A stretch of 64,000 nt of DNA from Pontibacter populi (GTDB taxonomy: Bacteria > Bacteroidota > Bacteroidia > Cytophagales > Hymenobacteraceae), in the NCBI RefSeq assembly GCF_019336435.1, contig NZ_JAHWXQ010000001.1, forward strand, positions 868,001 through 932,000. Reading direction: 5' to 3'. Under the pieces are notes generated by a model. It made no database searches, was not told the origin of the DNA, and was given only the letters and a program-made list of their open reading frames with translations. This document shows positions 27,128-35,799 of this stretch, in pieces. A program made the translations under genes and the position numbers. Each line of letters opens with the position of its first letter. The stretch's first letter is position 1.

Positions 27128-29713
27128 TCACAACCTACCACCAACTACAACCTTCTCTTTGTATTCACTATTCTCGCCGTTCATCCCGAAAAGTTCGATG
27201 TAGAAAATATAGTACCCGATAGCAGCTTTGGAGCCATCCTGTTTCAGTCCATCCCACCTGAAAAAACCGTTATCTGCCAGCAACTCATTTCGTATCAGTT
27301 TCCGGACTTCGCGGCCCTGTGCATCAAAAACTGTAATGGTCGCTACAAAACCGGTCTTGCCGGTGTTATAGTTTATAGTTGCAAAGTCTTCAAACCCATC
27401 CCCGTCCGGCGAGAAAACCTGTGGCTCTACCTTAAAAGCCTGCTGCGCCTGCACATGTAACTGAGACTGCGAATTTATGTAGCCCGGTGTGGCAAAAACT
27501 GTGGTCGCCGCCGAATGGAAATTGCTGGCTATAGTTTGCCCGTTCAGCCGTATCCGCTCCAGCGACAACCCATTCTTGTCGTCTATCAACGCATGGTGCA
27601 TTCCCGAATTATAACTGAACTGGTCTGCTACCCTTTTGTCGGGCTGCAGCACAACTATAGTTCCGGCATCGTCGGGGTAACTGGGCAGGCTACTCATTTG
27701 CAGAAAAGCCTTGTGGTTGGCAGCAGGGTAGTTCGCTTTAATGTTTTCCGGGTTAGAGGTAAGCACTACGTACTGGCCGGGCGCCAGTACATAACTGCTT
27801 GTAACTATAGTTTTAAGGTTGCTGATGGTATCGCCGGCAGTATTGCCCAGATGCCAGTTTTTGAGGTCGAGGTATTTGTCACTACGGTTTACCAGTTCTA
27901 CAAAATCTACCCCATTGAGCCTTGGGTTAAACAGGACTTCGTTAATGACCACATCGCCGGGCTCGGGGACTGAAGGCAATGCAAAAGTTATAGCTTGCGG
28001 CTGGTTACTTAGGTTACCAGTGCAGTCAGTTATACCTGTAGCAGTTAAGGTGTATAGTTGCCGTTCCTGCAGTGGCGACGAGAGATGAACTATAACATCT
28101 GTGAACAGCGGGCCCTGCACCTGCACTCCTGCTAAAGCTATAGTTGGAGAAATGCTATAGTTGGCTATAGTTGCGGCTAGTGTACTATCCAGGCGTTCGT
28201 TGAAGCGGAGCAACACCTGTGTTGACGAAATTGCAAAAGCATTTATTAAAACTGGTGGTATGTTATCTGGTAAAGAAGCTGCTACGGAGTTTTGTTGCGC
28301 CGGTGTGCCGCCACGCGGGTCTGCAGATGCTGTCCAGTTTTCGGCACCGGCACAGGGATTGGTTACGTCTATCATTTCCAGAGACCACCCACCTTCGCGT
28401 TTAGTACTGTTCTTATACCAGGCATCGCTATAGTTTACCGCATAAATCAATTTCCCATCAGGGCGGCGCAGCTGCAGCAACTCACCCGCATTATTCAGTC
28501 CCGGAAAATTGCTGATCCCGATAACTTTACCGAACTGTGTAAAACTGGCTACCTGTGTATTGGGTACAACTACAACATACTCACCGGGCAGTAGTTGTGC
28601 GTTTGGTAGTGTTGTGGTAGCGGTAGCATCCGAGAGTTTAATGCCCCGCAGGCTAAGCACCTTATTTGTTGTGGCGTTATAAAGTTCAATGTACTCCTGG
28701 GCAGGCAAGCCAACAGCCGGACTTTCATCGGCCATAATCTCGGTTATGAGGAGCTCGTTATAGTTTGGGATTACGGCAGGCGGTATAAAGTTAAAGGTGC
28801 GCGTAATTGAGTTATTAAGCGTGTTACCATACAGATCCTGCAGGTTGGCTATAGTTAGTGTGTTGCTGCCAATGCTAAAGCTCTGCCCGAAAACCAGTCG
28901 CACTGTGCCCGCTTCTGTGAGTTCTGCTATAGTTGGTTTTATAGTTCCGTTCAGGGTATAGTTGGCTATAGTTTGGGCCTGATCTGGCTGCAGCGGCTCG
29001 TTAAACTGTAATATAATTTCCTGCGTGGTTATAGTTTGCAACTCTTCTAAAACAGGCGGCTGCGTATCGGTAATCTTAAAATCATCGAAGTAAAAGTTCT
29101 TGTTGTTAGCCGATGTATAGCGCACCAGCACGCCAAAGTAACCGGAGCGTTTATGCGTCGCATCCATAGCTATACCCTGGCTCACATAACTTTGACCGCT
29201 GCCCGTTACATCTATGCTTAGTTCCCACTCATAGCTTATAGTTCGGGTTACCCGCACGCGTACGATGTTGTTGCTAGTGGCCACGGTTTTGTCCTGCCCG
29301 TTAATGAGTAACACAGCTGTCTTGCCGGCATCTTTGCGGTATAGGCTTACTTCATCGGTGGTGTTGCCGATGCGCACGAAGTAACCATTTGTGGCTGTAC
29401 TGTTCAGATCGGCGTTATCAGAAATAAGGTAAATATCGGTATAGTTGGTGGAGGAGGTTGCCAGTTTCAGGTTTGCCCAGAATTCCCAGGTGGTGCCAAC
29501 TATAGCCTGCGACGGCGTAACAAGCTGCAGTGTAGTTCCGGTTACAGCGGGGCCGTTGCTTTGCAGTTGGTGTTGCGCGTTAACTATAAAACTGCCCGCA
29601 TTGCCAGTCCAGGTTGGGTTTTGGGTGAAGTTGCCATCTGAGAAATTGTCCTGCAATTGTGCCGCTGCCCATAACGGAAATAGCAGGAACAGAATAAGTA
29701 AAGTTTGTTTCAT
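27128..29713 (-). CDS. Large secreted lamin-tail-domain protein with FlgD-like C-terminus
   Basis: 861 residues. After the signal peptide (MKQTLLILFLLFPLWAAA) comes a lectin/LamG-like jelly-roll (about 20-225), an Ig-like domain with LQFNEPLQPDQAQTIANY, a lamin-tail domain (ELLITEIMADESPAVG ... EYIELYN), a second Ig-like domain (LRFNERLDSTLAATIANY), a second lamin-tail domain (GDVVINEVLFNPRLNGVDF) and a FlgD-like Ig module (GREVRKLIRNELLADNGFF ... WDG) ending in VVVGGRL. Such architectures are surface or secreted proteins of Bacteroidota; no enzyme motif is seen. The gene is exceptionally dense in the AACTATA/TATAGTT motif, which writes repeated T-I-V, T-I-A and N-Y-T/S in the protein. Copy B of the repeat abuts its stop. 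Confidence 0.85.
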   Translation of the reverse strand: MKQTLLILFLLFPLWAAAQLQDNFSDGNFTQNPTWTGNAGSFIVNAQHQLQSNGPAVTGTTLQLVTPSQAIVGTTWEFWANLKLATSSTNYTDIYLISDNADLNSTATNGYFVRIGNTTDEVSLYRKDAGKTAVLLINGQDKTVATSNNIVRVRVTRTISYEWELSIDVTGSGQSYVSQGIAMDATHKRSGYFGVLVRYTSANNKNFYFDDFKITDTQPPVLEELQTITTQEIILQFNEPLQPDQAQTIANYTLNGTIKPTIAELTEAGTVRLVFGQSFSIGSNTLTIANLQDLYGNTLNNSITRTFNFIPPAVIPNYNELLITEIMADESPAVGLPAQEYIELYNATTNKVLSLRGIKLSDATATTTLPNAQLLPGEYVVVVPNTQVASFTQFGKVIGISNFPGLNNAGELLQLRRPDGKLIYAVNYSDAWYKNSTKREGGWSLEMIDVTNPCAGAENWTASADPRGGTPAQQNSVAASLPDNIPPVLINAFAISSTQVLLRFNERLDSTLAATIANYSISPTIALAGVQVQGPLFTDVIVHLSSPLQERQLYTLTATGITDCTGNLSNQPQAITFALPSVPEPGDVVINEVLFNPRLNGVDFVELVNRSDKYLDLKNWHLGNTAGDTISNLKTIVTSSYVLAPGQYVVLTSNPENIKANYPAANHKAFLQMSSLPSYPDDAGTIVVLQPDKRVADQFSYNSGMHHALIDDKNGLSLERIRLNGQTIASNFHSAATTVFATPGYINSQSQLHVQAQQAFKVEPQVFSPDGDGFEDFATINYNTGKTGFVATITVFDAQGREVRKLIRNELLADNGFFRWDGLKQDGSKAAIGYYIFYIELFGMNGENSEYKEKVVVGGRL

Positions 29714-29753
29714 GCACAGAAATTGTGGTAAAAACTTACGTAATTTGTACCCG

Positions 29754-29829
29754 CGTGAGGGATAGAGCCGGCACCCCGCAGCGGTAGCGAGGAGTACAGG
29801 CGAAAGCCCGACGGCCCGGCCGGCACGCC
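29754..29829. repeat. GC-rich hairpin element (REP-like or small structured RNA)
   Basis: In a 275-bp gap before asd, a GC-rich 76-bp block contrasts with AT-rich surroundings. GCGTG (29754-29758) pairs with CACGC (29825-29829) and CCGGC (29769-29773) with GCCGG (29820-29824); inside there is a small GGCGAAAGCC hairpin with a GNRA-like loop. It resembles dispersed intergenic repeats of Bacteroidota, but only one copy is in this window. Confidence 0.5.
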
Positions 29830-29988
29830 CAAAACACCAGACGCTTCTATAGTTTTAGAACTATTACGGGACGCGGATTGGTTAGTTAGGACAGTTATTC
29901 CAGTTAAAGAGTTTGGGAGTTAGAGAGTTAAAGAATAACAACCAGCCATTTAACCATCAAGCCATTAACAATTAATTATATACCCTAA

Positions 29989-30978
29989 ATGAAAGTAGCA
30001 GTAGTAGGCGCCACCGGATTGGTAGGCGGCGAAATTTTGAAAGTACTGGCGGAGCGCGATTTCCCGGTAACAGAGTTGATGTTGGTTGCTTCTGAGAGAT
30101 CTGTTGGTAAACAGATGGAGTTTAAGGGTAAACAGATAAAGGTTATCGGGATGCAGGACGCGATTGCGGCTGCCCCGCACATTGCTATTTTCTCGGCTGG
30201 TGGCAGCACCTCTACGGAGTGGGCTCCTAAGTTTGCCGAAGTTGGTACCGTTGTAGTGGACAACTCATCAGCGTGGCGCATGGACCCAACCAAAAAACTG
30301 GTTGTGCCAGAGATTAACGCTAAGGAACTTACGAAAGAAGATAAGATCATCGCTAACCCGAACTGCTCTACTATACAAATGGTAGTGGCCCTGAACAAGC
30401 TGCATGAGGAGTTGAAGGCAAAACGCATCGTGGTGAGTACGTACCAGTCGGTGACCGGCACAGGCGTGAAGGCGGTGGAGCAGTTAATGAACGAGCGTGC
30501 CGGCAAGGAAGGCGAAAAAGCGTATCCGTACCCGATCGACCTGAACGTGCTGCCACATATCGATGTATTTACCGACAACGGTTACACCAAAGAGGAGATG
30601 AAAATGATCCTCGAAACCAAGAAGATCATGGGCGACGATTCTATCCGGGTAACGGCTACGGCAGTGCGCATACCGGTTATGGGCGGCCACTCAGAGTCGG
30701 TGAACGTGGAGTTTGAGAAGGATTTTACGCTGGATGAAGTTTACCGCATTCTAGGTGAGACTGAAGGCGTAAAAGTGGTAGACGATGTAAAAAACCTGCA
30801 GTACCCGATGCCTAAAGATGCCCATGGCAAAGACGACGTGCTGGTTGGCCGTGTGCGCTTAGATGAAACCCAGCCCCGCACGGTAAATATGTGGATCGTG
30901 GCGGATAACCTGCGCAAAGGTGCTGCTACCAATGCTGTGCAGATTGCTGAGTATCTGGTGAAGCATGAGTTGGTGTAG
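29989..30978 (+). CDS. asd: Aspartate-semialdehyde dehydrogenase
   Basis: It reduces aspartyl phosphate to aspartate semialdehyde, the branch step to lysine/diaminopimelate, threonine and methionine, in the cytoplasm. 329 residues. The NADP-binding motif VGATGLVGGEIL is at 6-17, the catalytic Cys126 in NPNCSTIQMV, Gln153 in STYQSVTGTG, and the acid-base His234 in PVMGGHSESV. The length and sequence pattern fit the Gram-positive/Bacteroidota type. It is monocistronic with a possible terminator at 31041. The gene lacks the CTATAG palindrome common around it. Confidence 0.97.
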   Translation: MKVAVVGATGLVGGEILKVLAERDFPVTELMLVASERSVGKQMEFKGKQIKVIGMQDAIAAAPHIAIFSAGGSTSTEWAPKFAEVGTVVVDNSSAWRMDPTKKLVVPEINAKELTKEDKIIANPNCSTIQMVVALNKLHEELKAKRIVVSTYQSVTGTGVKAVEQLMNERAGKEGEKAYPYPIDLNVLPHIDVFTDNGYTKEEMKMILETKKIMGDDSIRVTATAVRIPVMGGHSESVNVEFEKDFTLDEVYRILGETEGVKVVDDVKNLQYPMPKDAHGKDDVLVGRVRLDETQPRTVNMWIVADNLRKGAATNAVQIAEYLVKHELV

Positions 30979-31040
30979 GTAATTACACTGGCAACTATAA
31001 CTTATCGCTTTTTCGGACTTCCCGGTCCGGAAGCTTACTG

Positions 31041-31067
31041 ACGGGGACTTCTTAGTACCCGTTTTTT
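31041..31067 (+). terminator. Possible terminator of asd
   Basis: ACGGG (31041-31045) pairs with CCCGT (31058-31062) over a 12-nt loop and runs into six T. The stem is short. Confidence 0.5.
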
Positions 31068-31193
31068 ATTGGCCGGCTACGGGCATATGAATATTCTCAA
31101 TGGATTGGTTTCAGAGTTAATAGTTTGAAACAAGGTTTTGTACTATAGTTAAATATATTATTCTTTATATTTAGTAACTAATATTCTTACCCT

Positions 31194-32330
31194 ATGAAAA
31201 CAACTCTATTACTTTGTTTACTTCTGCTATTTAGCTTTACCACTTTTGCTCAGGTTGGTGAAGTAACTGCTGAAATAAAACAGTTATTCGATCAACAGCA
31301 ATATGACAAAATCATCAACAAATACGCCAGCAAAGCAGATACATACCCCGCAAAGGCAGTATACTATATTGGAGTGGCTTATTACATGAAAGAAGACGAT
31401 CAGAATTGCTTAAAGCTCATGGACCTATCCATTAGCAAGGACTCCAAGAACGCATATCCACACTTTATAAAAGGCAAAACACTACAATATCTCGACCAGC
31501 ATCCTAAAGCCATTGAAAGTTTAAATCAGGCTATTGAGCTTAATGCTAAAGATGGAGAATTTTATAGTGCTCTTGGTGATTCATATAATGAGTTGGATAA
31601 ACTAGATAAAGCACTTCAAGCTTATAGTATAGCTGCATTACAAGAAAATGCTCCAGATAGAGTATACATCATGATTCCACAAATGCACAGTGCAAAGGGC
31701 GATGATAAGAGCGCATTAGCAGCATTTAAAACTGCCAAAAGTACAATATCTAAGGACACCGACTCTTACATAACAGTACTCTATAATATAGGTTTGCTGG
31801 AGTATTTGAACGAAAACTATCCTGTTGCTGAGCAAGCTTACCAAGAACTGCTGACTTTAACGCCAAACGATTTTCAAACCTACGCTAAGCTGATGCAGGT
31901 GCACTACGCCAGAAAAGAATATATGAAGGCTGCACCCCTAAGAGAAAAGCTTTATGCGGCTCATGCAAACGGTTTACTTCAAGATAATCTACAAGACATG
32001 TTCTGCTTTGATCAGTTTAAGTGGAATGATAAAATGATTCAGGTCTTTGAGCGGTATGCTGAACCAGAAGGCAAAGTATACTATAAGCACATATTTTATG
32101 TGGTAAATCAGAATGGCGACATAGAGTATAGTATTCAAACGGAGAATTCGCCGGTATCAATGGAGCAGGGTGGGCCAAAATATCTGCTAGGTATGCGTAA
32201 AGGAAATAGCCATTATACCTACAATGTTGGAGTTGAGCAGAGCTTCAGCTATGAAAAACTAAAGAGGCAGGTTATCGATATATTAGATGGAAAAATAAAA
32301 CCTGCCGCAGCAACACATCCTACAAAATAG
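31194..32330 (+). CDS. Secreted TPR-repeat protein of unknown function
   Basis: 378 residues with a signal peptide (MKTTLLLCLLLLFSFTTFAQ). From about 20 to 250 there are tetratricopeptide-like helical repeats: AVYYIGVAYYMKEDDQNCLK, HFIKGKTLQYLDQHPKAIES, EFYSALGDSYNELDKLDKAL, LYNIGLLEYLNENYPVAEQA. The C-terminal 110 residues form a non-repeat domain (VYYKHIFYVVNQNGDIEYS). TPRs mediate protein contacts; no partner is evident. The gene is visibly more AT-rich than its neighbours and has no exact palindrome copy, so it may be a more recent arrival. It is preceded by an AT-rich promoter region and stands alone. Confidence 0.88.
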   Translation: MKTTLLLCLLLLFSFTTFAQVGEVTAEIKQLFDQQQYDKIINKYASKADTYPAKAVYYIGVAYYMKEDDQNCLKLMDLSISKDSKNAYPHFIKGKTLQYLDQHPKAIESLNQAIELNAKDGEFYSALGDSYNELDKLDKALQAYSIAALQENAPDRVYIMIPQMHSAKGDDKSALAAFKTAKSTISKDTDSYITVLYNIGLLEYLNENYPVAEQAYQELLTLTPNDFQTYAKLMQVHYARKEYMKAAPLREKLYAAHANGLLQDNLQDMFCFDQFKWNDKMIQVFERYAEPEGKVYYKHIFYVVNQNGDIEYSIQTENSPVSMEQGGPKYLLGMRKGNSHYTYNVGVEQSFSYEKLKRQVIDILDGKIKPAAATHPTK

Positions 32331-32443
32331 TGTACTAAATCATATACTACATTACAAGCTACATGTAACATAAGTCGAAAATGGTATTAAGCATTTAGAA
32401 CTTTAATTTGCAACAACTATAATTAACCCTAAAACCAACCCCT

Positions 32444-32671
32444 ATGGAAACACTAACACCCAACGTTGGCCTGATATTCTGGCAGATGGTCATTTTTTCA
32501 GGATTGCTTTTATTTCTGATCTCCTGGATAATGATATTGGTAACCAGCAGGCTGGATGGCATCAACAAGCTTATCTGGCTCCTCGGAACATTGTTTTTGC
32601 CAGTTATTGGTCCGCTGCTTTTCTTCTTTAGATATTCATCTTTTAAAAAACCGACTAACTCACAGGCCTAA
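32444..32671 (+). CDS. Small PLDc_N-type membrane protein
   Basis: 75 residues with two transmembrane segments (MVIFSGLLLFLISWIMILV and LIWLLGTLFLPVIGPLLFFF) joined by TSRLDGINK. The pattern W-x-L-G-x-x-F-x-P-V-I-G-P-x-x-F-F matches the N-terminal membrane module of cardiolipin synthases (PLDc_N), here as a stand-alone protein like those linked to membrane or bacteriocin immunity roles; no role can be assigned. The acetyltransferase gene begins 6 bp later. Confidence 0.8.
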   Translation: METLTPNVGLIFWQMVIFSGLLLFLISWIMILVTSRLDGINKLIWLLGTLFLPVIGPLLFFFRYSSFKKPTNSQA

Positions 32672-32677
32672 CATAAA

Positions 32678-33214
32678 ATGCCCGCCCAACCCATCCACAC
32701 CGACAGACTCATACTCATACCTTTTACTTTAGAAGTGACTGGGCTGCTGCTGGACGGCGACACAAGTATCCTTCAGCAACTTGGCTTGCAACTTACGCCT
32801 TACTGGCCAGACCAGGAAGCCATAGATACTTTCCCGAAGATCATTAACAACCTGGAGTTGGTGCCGGAGCCGAGCGGTTTTGAGTCGTATATGGTGGTGC
32901 ACCGGAATAGTATGACTGTAATTGGCGATGCCGGTTTTAAAGGTTTACCGAATACTGATGGTGAAGTGGATTTAGGGTATGCCATTATTCCGCAGGCGCA
33001 AAAGAATGGTTATGGTTTTGAAGTAGCGAAAGGATTGGCAGACTGGGCGTTTCAACAGCGAGGTGTAGAAGCAATTACAGCCAGATGCCTGTTAGAGAAT
33101 GTACCATCGGCCAGAGTCTTGGAAAAGCTGGGAATGCACGAGGTAAACCGCGACGAAACAGTAATCCGATGGAAGTTGCTGAAACCAAACCTGCAGCCAA
33201 CTATAGCTAACTGA
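32678..33214 (+). CDS. GNAT family acetyltransferase (RimJ/RimL-like)
   Basis: 178 residues. The opening IHTDRLILIPFTLE and the acetyl-CoA-binding segment IIPQAQKNGYGFEVAKGLADWAF, with ENVPSARVLEKLGMHEV near the end, are characteristic of the RimJ/RimL-type GNAT group that acetylates protein N-termini or small amines. The classical Q/RxxGxG/A motif reads QKNGYG. It lies 6 bp after the small membrane protein gene, in a two-gene unit. Confidence 0.9.
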   Translation: MPAQPIHTDRLILIPFTLEVTGLLLDGDTSILQQLGLQLTPYWPDQEAIDTFPKIINNLELVPEPSGFESYMVVHRNSMTVIGDAGFKGLPNTDGEVDLGYAIIPQAQKNGYGFEVAKGLADWAFQQRGVEAITARCLLENVPSARVLEKLGMHEVNRDETVIRWKLLKPNLQPTIAN

Positions 33215-33246
33215 AGGTAAACAAGCTACTGAACAGATGCTGGTTT

Positions 33247-33753
33247 TTATTCTGCTTTTGCACGCTCATCGCACTTAAAATCCATTAGCTCCCGGATGTT
33301 CTCCAGGCAAGGCGCTGGTATAAAAGCGTATACTTCCTCGTTGTTCTGGCAGTATTTAAATGTCGCAAATGTGCTGCGGCTACGCGGGTAAACCCATCGG
33401 TCGGTGTTGCAGCCAAATACGCGCAACGGGAACTCTTCTGTGTTATAGTCTATGTAGTTTACTACCTGGTCCTGGTGTACAAAAAGCAACCTGTTATGCC
33501 CGCCGGGTATAGCGCTTCCATCCCATTTAAACCCGATCTCGTTTTCTATTTCTTCTACTTCCACATCGCCTTCAAAAAAGTACATCACATCCCATTCAAA
33601 GTCTGTGAGGCTTTCCATCGAAATGGTATGATAGCCCGTTTTGCCGGCTTCCTTTTCAACTTCTGTCTGGAGTTTGTTCAGTAATTCATCGTCACTCTTG
33701 GAGCATCCTGCAAAAGCGAAAACTATAAGCAGCAACAGCAGATTCTTTTTCAT
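33247..33753 (-). CDS. Lipoprotein of unknown function
   Basis: 168 residues with the lipoprotein signal MKKNLLLLLIVFAFAGC (Cys17). The mature part is acidic and Trp/Phe-rich (FEWDVMYFFEGDVEVEEIEN, DRWVYPRSRSTFATF) with four Cys in its last third. I do not recognise a family. It is 49 bp downstream of the monooxygenase gene on the same strand, so they may be co-transcribed, but the link could be incidental. Confidence 0.75.
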   Translation of the reverse strand: MKKNLLLLLIVFAFAGCSKSDDELLNKLQTEVEKEAGKTGYHTISMESLTDFEWDVMYFFEGDVEVEEIENEIGFKWDGSAIPGGHNRLLFVHQDQVVNYIDYNTEEFPLRVFGCNTDRWVYPRSRSTFATFKYCQNNEEVYAFIPAPCLENIRELMDFKCDERAKAE

Positions 33754-33802
33754 AATTGATAATACGGGCTAGCAGGCGAAGGTAAAGTAATTTCAGATGA
33801 AT

Positions 33803-34945
33803 CTAAAAGTCCACACGGTACAGGTCTTCCATTTGTTGTTGCGTTACAAAAGCCGGCGTAGCCCTGAAAACAGCATTGCGTGCCTTTACCAGCAACCGAT
33901 TCTCCCACTGCGACACCCAACCCAGTAACCGCGATAACCGGATAACTTTTGCCGTTCGGGCTAGTCTGCGCTTTTCGTAGTTGGCTAAAGCTGAAACTAT
34001 AGTTGCGTCTTGCGCCAGGCATTGCCCCAGCACTATGGCATCTTCTATTGCCTGGCAGGCACCCTGCCCCATATTTGGCGTAGTGGCATGGGCAGCATCT
34101 CCAAGCAGAACGATACGGTTGTAAACAAATTTCTTTAGTGGTTTCAGGTCGTTTATATCACCCCAGATAAGTTGATCGGGTCTGGTAGCGGCCAGCACTT
34201 CCTGCACAGGCTCATGCACGCCCGTAAAATGCGCTGCTAGTTGTGCAGGTGTCATTTGACGCATACGTTCGTCCTGCTCTGGTGCGTTGATGCAGGCATA
34301 CCAGTAAATTCGGTTACCGGGGAGCGGAGCCATACCTACCCTACCCTGCGGTGCCCATGTTTCAGCGGAGATCATCGTATTCAGGTTCACTCCCGGATTA
34401 TCAATAACACCACGCCAACACGTATACCCAGCATACCGGGGCTTGCTTTCAGGCAACAACTGCTGCCGAACTATAGAATTGATTCCATCGGCAGCTATCA
34501 GCAGATCGGCAACGTCTTCGGTGCCATCTGTAAAGCGCACATGCACCTGGTTTTGTACCTGATTTATAGCTTGGCAGCGTTTGTTGAGCTGTAAAGTACC
34601 TGGTCGCATGTTTTGAGCCAGCACATCGTGCAGGTCAGCACGGTGAATCACAAAATTGCTGATGCCGTACCTTTTACTTAGCGGACGTGTATCCTGGTTG
34701 GTGATGATGTTATCTTCCTCGTCGAAGATGGTAAGTGCTTCCAGCTCTTTGCCACGCGCAATTACGGCATCGGCAACGCCTAGCCTAGCCAAACCCTGAA
34801 TTGCGTTAGCGGCCAGGCCAACACCGGCTCCTACTGGTTTAAGTTCGGAAGCAGCTTCGTAAACTATAGTTTCTATCCCCTGCTTCTGCAACGCGATTGC
34901 TGCGCAAAGTCCGCCTATTCCCCCTCCAACAACTATAACTTTCAT
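33803..34945 (-). CDS. FAD-dependent monooxygenase (PHBH-fold)
   Basis: 380 residues of the group A flavin monooxygenase fold. The dinucleotide motif VVGGGIGGLCAAIALQKQG (5-23), the DG motif LLIAADGINSIVRQQL, and the second FAD motif LLGDAAHATTPNMGQGACQ are present. Relatives include salicylate and 3-hydroxybenzoate hydroxylases, zeaxanthin epoxidase and TetX-like drug-inactivating enzymes; the particular substrate is not readable. NAD(P)H and O2 are the expected co-substrates. The gene starts next to repeat copy C and carries exact palindromes at 33995 and 34862. Confidence 0.92.
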   Translation of the reverse strand: MKVIVVGGGIGGLCAAIALQKQGIETIVYEAASELKPVGAGVGLAANAIQGLARLGVADAVIARGKELEALTIFDEEDNIITNQDTRPLSKRYGISNFVIHRADLHDVLAQNMRPGTLQLNKRCQAINQVQNQVHVRFTDGTEDVADLLIAADGINSIVRQQLLPESKPRYAGYTCWRGVIDNPGVNLNTMISAETWAPQGRVGMAPLPGNRIYWYACINAPEQDERMRQMTPAQLAAHFTGVHEPVQEVLAATRPDQLIWGDINDLKPLKKFVYNRIVLLGDAAHATTPNMGQGACQAIEDAIVLGQCLAQDATIVSALANYEKRRLARTAKVIRLSRLLGWVSQWENRLLVKARNAVFRATPAFVTQQQMEDLYRVDF

Positions 34946-35084
34946 AGTTTGCTTTTATAGTTCAGCTGCAAAGGTACAGGAGTAATGATGAAGGATGAAT
35001 TAATTATTCATCATTGACTTAAATCTAGTAGCGTCCGGAAGGCTTGTGAATATGTTGCTTTTAGTGCTATAGTTACAGTTTTAA
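34946..35084. other. Upstream region of the monooxygenase gene
   Basis: AT-rich DNA with an ATGATGAAGGATGAATTAATTATTCATCATT imperfect inverted repeat (about 34984-35014) and TATAGTT half-sites. I saw no gene and no convincing promoter. Confidence 0.35.
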
Positions 35085-35621
35085 CCCACCCCTACCCCTC
35101 CCGAGAGGGGAATTTCGGCTATTGGTATAGTTGGTATTTATAGTTCTATAGTTAGTATTTGTCATCCCCTTGCCCCCTTCAAAGGGGGACTTTTCTGCAG
35201 TTACTTTTCAAGATGTCATTTCGACTAGCGGGAGAAATCTAAATCAACTATAGTTACAACCCACGAACAGGACAGGTTTACCTGTCCCTTTGGAATTATT
35301 ACCACGATAAATCTCGGAGCATTCCGATTCAAACTATAGACGAACTAGAACTATGAGAAGCTTCTCAGTCTTTGGGTTGAGCGCCTTTGCTTTGTTGCGG
35401 TGCCTTTAGGCAGCCCGAGGCACGAGGGAAGCAAGAAAGCAGCAGCGCGAGACCGAAGACGGGGCCTCCCGGCCGTGAGGGCACCAAAGCTAAAGATGAA
35501 ACTATAGGTACCTAGAGCTCCCAGGATGAAAGGTTATTTGAAAGTGAGGCTTGGTTGGATTATAAAAGACTTCAACTATAAACTTCAGATTTCTCCTAAC
35601 GTCGAAATGACAAAAGAGAAG
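35085..35621 (+). repeat. Composite intergenic repeat, copy C
   Basis: The best-preserved copy. Modules in order: CCCACCCCTACCCCTC hairpin (35087), TTCAAAGGGGGACTTTT (35178), GTCATTTCGA...GAGAAATCT (35215-35240), GGACAGG-TTTA-CCTGTCC (35270-35287), RNA-like core (35361-35527), GGCTTGGTTGG, and the inverted end module AGATTTCTC...TCGAAATGAC (35587-35611). The two outer modules face each other and span 397 bp, the same as in copy A. Confidence 0.87.
35361..35527 (+). ncRNA. Candidate structured RNA core, copy C
   Basis: GTCTTTGG (35368-35375) pairs with CCGAAGAC (35453-35460) through one U.G pair. The variable arm is TGCTTT/AAAGCA (35388-35393 with 35436-35441) and TTGC/GCAA (35395-35398 with 35431-35434), a sequence unlike copies A, B and D but paired all the same. 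The hairpin TGCC-TTTA-GGCA is at 35401-35412. The conserved 3' block follows. Confidence 0.5.
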
Positions 35622-35643
35622 TAAATCAATTATAGCACAGACG

Positions 35644-35669
35644 CTAGCAGGAGCTGCGCACGCTGCTAG
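35644..35669. repeat. CTAGCAG...CTGCTAG hairpin repeat, copy 1
   Basis: CTAGCAG (35644-35650) and CTGCTAG (35663-35669) enclose a 12-nt loop. Two further copies occur at 40073 and 55987 with the same spacing and related loops (TGTGCGCAGCTC type). Confidence 0.75.
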
Positions 35670-35744
35670 GTCCTCAGCACAAAACAGACTTATCCGGATT
35701 TCGAAATGACAGAATAGAACTTATGGTACGACACCACAAACAAA

Positions 35745-35776
35745 AAAGCAGCACAGGTAGTAACCTGTGCTGCTTT
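35745..35776 (-). terminator. Terminator of the scpA-flippase operon
   Basis: A perfect 14-bp stem AAAGCAGCACAGGT (35745-35758) with its complement (35763-35776), loop AGTA, A-run on the left; 24 nt after the stop of the minus-strand membrane protein gene. Confidence 0.9.
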
Positions 35777-35799
35777 ATAAAAGATTCTATAGTTTAAAA

